Assembly: GCA_946122785.1 (NCBI GenBank)
Contig: CAMGYJ010000004.1
Span: forward strand, 16,328,150 to 16,392,149
Length of the DNA: 64,000 nucleotides
Source of the DNA: Linum tenue
Taxonomy: Eukaryota; Streptophyta; Magnoliopsida; Malpighiales; Linaceae
Direction of reading: 5' to 3'
The stretch's first letter is position 1; each line of letters begins with the position of its first letter. Below the pieces are notes generated by a model that was not told where the DNA came from, searched no databases, and saw only the letters and a program-made list of their open reading frames with translations. The position numbers were made by a program, and so were the translations under genes. This document shows, piece after piece, positions 59,501-64,000 of the stretch.

Positions 59501-61207
59501 TACGACAAGGAGCTTTATGCTCTAGTTCGAGCCTTAGAGACATGGCAGCACTATCTTTGGCCGAAGGAGTTCGTGATTCACACTGATCACGAGTCGTTGA
59601 AGTATTTGAAAGCTCAACACAAGCTGAACAAGAGACATGCTCGATGGGTTGAGTTCATTGAGTCCTTTCCATATGTGATCAAGTACAAGCAGGGCAAAGA
59701 AAATGTAGTTGCCGATGCCCTATCTCGAAGGCATTCGTTGATCACGACAATGGGGGTGAAGTATTTGGGTTTCGAGCATATCAAGGAGCTCTATTCTGAT
59801 GATGCTGACTTTGGGGAGATCTATAGAGCTTGTGAGCAGCATGGCGATGGGAAGTTCTATCGAAGTGATGGCTACTTGTTTCGAGCTAACCAGTTGTGTA
59901 TTCCTCGATCATCACTTCGAGAGTTGTTGTTGAAAGAGGCTCATGGAGGAGGCTTAATGGCACATTTTGGTGTAGACAAGACGCTGAGTTGTCTACAAGA
60001 GCACTTCTATTGGCCGCACATGAAGGGAGACGTGGAGAATCTGTGTGCGAGGTGTGTGGAGTGCAAGCAGGCCAAGTCGAAGGTGCAATCATCTGGATTG
60101 TACACACCGCGACCGATTCCATATGCTCCATGGATCTATATCTCTATGGATTTTGTGCTTGGTTTGCCGCGGACAAGAAAGGGAAGAGATTCGATTTTCG
60201 TGGTGGTGGATCGATTCTCGAAGATGGCACACTTTATCCCTTGCCATAAGACTGACGATGCGGTTAACGTGGCTGATTTGTTTTTCAGGGAAGTGGTGCG
60301 ATTGCATGGGATGCCGTGTTCCATAGTATCCGATCGAGATACTAAGTTTCTGAGTTTCTTCTGGAAGACGTTGTGGAGCAAACTGGGGACGAAGCTGTTG
60401 TTCTCTACTACATGTCACCCTCAAACCGATGGGCAAACAGAGGTGGTCAATCGAACATTATCCCAGATGCTTCGAGCTGTGATCAAGAGCAACATCAAGG
60501 TTTGGGAGGACTGCCTTCCCCATGTAGAGTTTGCTTACAACAGGATGGTGCACTCGACGACGAAGTTCACTCCGTTTGAGCTCGTGTATGGTTTCAATCC
60601 ACTCACTCCCTTGGATTTGATGCCATTACCTTTGAATGAGCAGGTCAATCTCGATGGAGCCAAGAAAGCTGAGTTCGTGAAGAGTTTACATGAGAAGGCG
60701 AGATTGAACATTGAGAGAAGGACGAAGCAGATCATGCGCAATGTGAAAAAAAACAGAAAACCGAGGCACTTTGAAGTTGGCGACTGGGTGTGGGTGCATT
60801 TGAGGAAGGAGAGGTTTCCCCAGCAGAGGAAATCAAAGTTAATGCCCCGATGTGATGGTCCTTTCCAGGTGGTTTCGAAGATTGGAAGCAATGCCTACAA
60901 GATCGACTTGCCAGGAGAGTATGGAGTAAGTGCAACGTTTAATGTTTCTGACCTTGCACCTTATTTGGATGGCAATTCGGATTTGAGGGCAAATCCTTTT
61001 GAAGAAGGAGGGGCTGATGAGGACATCAATGGGCCAGTCACACGTGCTAAGGCAAGGACGTTGAAGGAGAAGCTTGCGACATATTTGGATAGCTACTTTG
61101 GAGCCATGGATGTGGAGCTATTTCGAGGGAAGCCATATATGATGATTCGAGTGGAGGAAGAAGGAGGAAGTGCTGAAGAGAAGGCAGATTGCAAGAAGCA
61201 GCCTTAA
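56540..61207 (+). pseudogene. Gag-pol polyprotein of the CRM-like element, one in-frame stop
   Basis: ATG at 56540; 1555 codons if the TAA at codon 142 (56963-56965) is ignored. Domains in order: an N-terminal coiled coil (about 1-40); an acidic linker; the retrotransposon gag core (about 115-290), within which the stop falls; a CCHC knuckle [14 protein letters not shown] (340-353); an aspartic protease with VIDGGSCTN (about 430); RT with YFDD at 805-808; RNase H with VECDASG (about 950); integrase zinc finger HFGVDK to CVEC (about 1140-1175); and a DDE core (SMDF about 1202, VSDRD about 1265, the Glu in GQTEVVNR about 1300). It ends with the GPF-like tail ([12 protein letters not shown]). 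The last 64 codons lie in the 3' LTR. It directs reverse transcription and integration of the element. Apart from the stop I see no frame lesion. Confidence 0.92.
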
Positions 61208-61683
61208 CGGGTCCAGCCTTAACGGGTTTACTTAACGGGTCCAGGCTAAACGGGTTGGGCTTAACGGGTTTGCTGGGCTGTTTCCGAGTTTCCTTGTTTT
61301 AAAGTCGGTTTATGATTGTTTTTCCATGTTGGAGTCGGATTTGGGTTGTATTTTGCCTATTTAAAGGGCTGAACACGTTCGTTTTACCCTTAGACGATTA
61401 TTATTGAATTTCAGAGGCTAAAGCCGAGTTCCCTACGCGGAATTTGCCCTAATTACTCTGTCGAGAATCTCCAGAGTGCTAGAGCGACTCTTATCAGCTT
61501 GGTAATCACCCTGGTTGTGGCGAGCTACCCGTATCGATTGCCCTTTATTCCGAGTTGAATCTGTCCGATCGATTCATATATCGATTGCCCTTATTCACGG
61601 GTGAGTACTGTCCGATCGATTTCCATCCTATCCGGTTCTGTTTGGTTCGAGAAGCTTGACCATGCGCAACTTTGATTATATCA
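61015..61683 (+). repeat. 3' LTR of the CRM-like element
   Basis: 669 bp, same ends as the 5' LTR. Its first 193 bases are still coding for pol (stop at 61205-61207). It lacks one ttaacgggt-type unit relative to the 5' LTR. Followed by the target duplication AACCG. Confidence 0.93.
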
Positions 61684-64000
61684 AACCGCTTAATTTTGTC
61701 ATAATGACAAGACCTGCACGAGTACGAACTCTTAGTACCGGGTCCAAATTGTACAATAAGGTGGATTTTCACACCAAATATCTTGTAATGTTGATAAACA
61801 TGTGATTCAATGATTGGTTCGTCATATAAAAAAATAAACCGCTTAATTGTGTCATAATGACAAGACGTGCACAAGTACGAACTATTAGTACCGAGTCCAA
61901 ATTGCACAATAAGGTGGATTTACACTTCAAATGTCTTGTAATGTTGATAGAAATGTCATTCAATGATTGGTTAAGTCATATAAACACATAAACCGCTTAA
62001 TTGTGTCATAATGACAAGACGTGCAGGAGTGCTAACTATTAGTACCGAGTCCAAATTGTACAATAAGATGGATTTGCACACCAAATATCTTGTAATTTTG
62101 ATGGACATGTCATTTAATGATTGGTTTCTTCATATAATCACATAAACAGCTTAATGGTGTCATAATGACAAGACGTGCACGAGTACAAACTCTTAGTACC
62201 GTGTCCAAATTGTACAATAAGGTGGATTTGCACTCCAAATGTCTTGTAATGTTGATAAACATGTGATTCAATGATTGGTTTCGTCATATAAACACATAAA
62301 CCGCTCAATTGTGTCATAATGACAAGACGTGCACGAGTACGAACTATTAGTACCGTGTCCAAATTGCACAATAAGGTGGATTTACACTCCAAAAGTCTTG
62401 TAATGTTGATAGAATTGTGATTCAATGATTGGTTAAGTTATATAAACACATAAATCGCTTAATTATGTCATAATGACAAGATGTGCACGAGTACGAACTC
62501 GTAGTAACGGGTCCACATTGTAAAATAAGGTGGTTTTGCACTCCAAATGTCTTGTAATGTTGATAAACATGTGATTCAATGATTGGTTTTGTCATATAAA
62601 CACATAAACCGCTTAATTGTGTCATAATGACAATACGTGCACGACTGCGAACTATTAGTATCGAGTCTAAATTGTACAATACGATGGATTTCCACTCCAA
62701 ATGTCTTGTAATTTTGATGGACATGTGATTCAATCATTCGTTTTGTCATATAAACACATAAACCGCTTAATTGTGTCATAATGACAAGAGGTGCACGAGT
62801 ACAAACTATTAGTACCGAGTCCAAATTGCACAATAAGGTGGATTTACACTCCAAATGTCTTGTAATGTTGATAGAAATGTGATTCAATGATTGGTTAAGT
62901 CATATAAACACATAAACCGCTTAATTGTGTCATAATGACAAGACGTGCACGACTTTGAACTATTAGTACCGACTCCAAATTGTACAATACAGTGGATTTG
63001 CACTCCAAATGTCTTCTAATGTTGATGGATATGTGATTCAATGTTTGGTTTCGTCATATAAACACATAAACCGCTTAAATTTGTCATAATGACAACACCT
63101 GCACGAGTACGAACCCTTAGTACCTGGTCCAAAGTGTACAATAAGGTGGATTTTCACTCCAAATATCTTGTAATGTTGATAAACATGTGATTCAATGATT
63201 GGTTTCGTTATATAAACAGATAAACCGCTAAATTGTGTCATAATGACAAGACGTTCACGAGTACGAACTATTATTACCGAGTCCAAATGTCTTCTAATGT
63301 TGATGGACATGTTCTTCATTGATTGGTTTAGTCATATAAACACATACACCGCTTAATTGTGTCAAAATGACAAGACGTGCACGAGTACGAAATTATAGTA
63401 CCGAGTCCAAATTGTACAATAAAGTGGATTTGCACTCCAAATATCTTGTAATGTTGATGGACATGAGAATAATTGATTAGTTTAGTCATAATGGCAAGAT
63501 GTGCACGAGTACGAACTATTAGTACAGTTTCCAAATTGTACAATAAGGTGGATTTGCACTCCAAATGTCTTGTAATGTTGATAGATATGTGATTCAATGA
63601 TTGGTTAACTCATATAAACACATAAAACGCTTAATTTTGTCATAATGACAAGACATGCAGGAGTATGAACTATTATTACCTGGTCCAAATTGTACAATAA
63701 GGTGGATTTGCACTCCAAATGTCTTGTAATGTTGACAGACATGTGCATCATTGATTGGTTTAGTCACATAAACACATAAACCACTTAATTGTTTCATAAT
63801 GAAAAGAGGTGCACGAGTACGAACTCGTACTAAAGGGTCCAAATTGTAAAATAAGGTGGTTTTGCACTCCAAATGTATTGTAATGTTGATAAACATGAGA
63901 TTCAATGATTGGTTTTGTCATATAAACACATAAAACCGCAAAATTGTGTCATAATGACAAGACGTGCACGACTGCGAACTAGTAGTACCGAGTCCAAATT
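61684..64000. repeat. Satellite array block 5, about 15 monomers, continues past the window
   Basis: The same 154-bp family and orientation, mostly the gacaagacgtgcacg / aaggtggattt class. Three recurring monomer types are told apart by gataaacatg...ggtttcgtcat, gatagaaatg...ggttaagtcat and gatggacatg...ggttttgtcat. Two monomers near 63280-63490 are shortened by internal deletions. The array is still running at the last base. Confidence 0.95.

Larger units (their letters stand above)
55612..61683 (+). mobile_element. CRM-like Ty3/gypsy LTR retrotransposon, 6.1 kb, young and nearly intact
   Basis: LTRs 55612-56293 and 61015-61683 are flanked by the 5-bp duplication AACCG (55607-55611 and 61684-61688), which is satellite sequence on both sides. 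One long gag-pol frame is interrupted only by a single stop. LTRs differ by about six substitutions and one 13-14-bp indel by eye (about 99 percent identity), so insertion was recent. The order protease-RT-RNase H-integrase, an integrase tail with [13 protein letters not shown], no canonical chromodomain, and a pol frame entering the 3' LTR all fit the CRM (centromeric retrotransposon) clade. The lineage needs a tree to confirm. Confidence 0.88.

Noticed and set aside
21636..64000. CRISPR-like array of regularly spaced repeats
   Set aside because: The spacing is that of head-to-tail monomers with no unique spacers, and the genome is a plant nuclear one.

Overview
The window is nuclear DNA of a flowering plant, most likely a eudicot. 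Spliced genes with GT-AG introns, a CYP71-type cytochrome P450, a tau-class glutathione transferase, a CACTA transposon, a Cassandra TRIM and several plant LTR retrotransposon types all point that way. I cannot name the species from the sequence.

Layout. (1) 1-7760 is transposon debris on the minus strand: a hAT-like MITE beside a truncated Ty1/copia element (one LTR, primer-binding site, gag/protease remains), a short tandem repeat, and an almost full-length L1-type LINE broken by two frameshifts. (2) 7760-21100 is a gene island. It holds a CYP71B-like P450 (+, 3 exons, 507 aa), a tau GST (+, 2 exons, 238 aa) and an 18-exon gene for translation termination factor eRF3 (-, 513 aa). I resolved the exon structure of all three at the base level, and the phases are consistent throughout. 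An unidentified insertion of about 1 kb lies in eRF3 intron 12. (3) From about 21636 to the window end the substrate is a tandem satellite with a monomer of about 154 bp, probably a centromeric or pericentromeric repeat. It has been opened repeatedly by transposons, and about 9.9 kb (about 64 monomers) of satellite is visible in five blocks.

Insertions into the satellite, in order, are: a solo LTR (23062-24424, target duplication GAACT); a rearranged block made of a truncated relative of that LTR plus a non-autonomous Ty3 element with LTRs of about 2 kb (24917-33160); a 16.8-kb CACTA element (36376-53185); and a young CRM-like Ty3/gypsy element (55612-61683, target duplication AACCG). The CACTA carries a Cassandra TRIM inside its tnp2 gene, and a 7.0-kb Tat-type non-autonomous element (target duplication AGTGT) inside what looks like an intron of its tnpA-like gene. 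That Tat element in turn contains another solo LTR (target duplication ATGTG). The nesting is therefore four levels deep: satellite > CACTA > Tat-like element > solo LTR.

The three host genes are functionally unrelated: oxidative metabolism, glutathione conjugation, and translation termination. I found no undescribed multi-gene system. The most notable points are the sharp border between a housekeeping gene and a satellite array (under 1 kb), the diverged higher-order pattern of the satellite, the CRM-like element whose pol reading frame runs into its 3' LTR and is interrupted by a single stop codon in gag, the Cassandra element with its 5S-rRNA-derived LTRs, and clusters of palindromes in two related LTR families.
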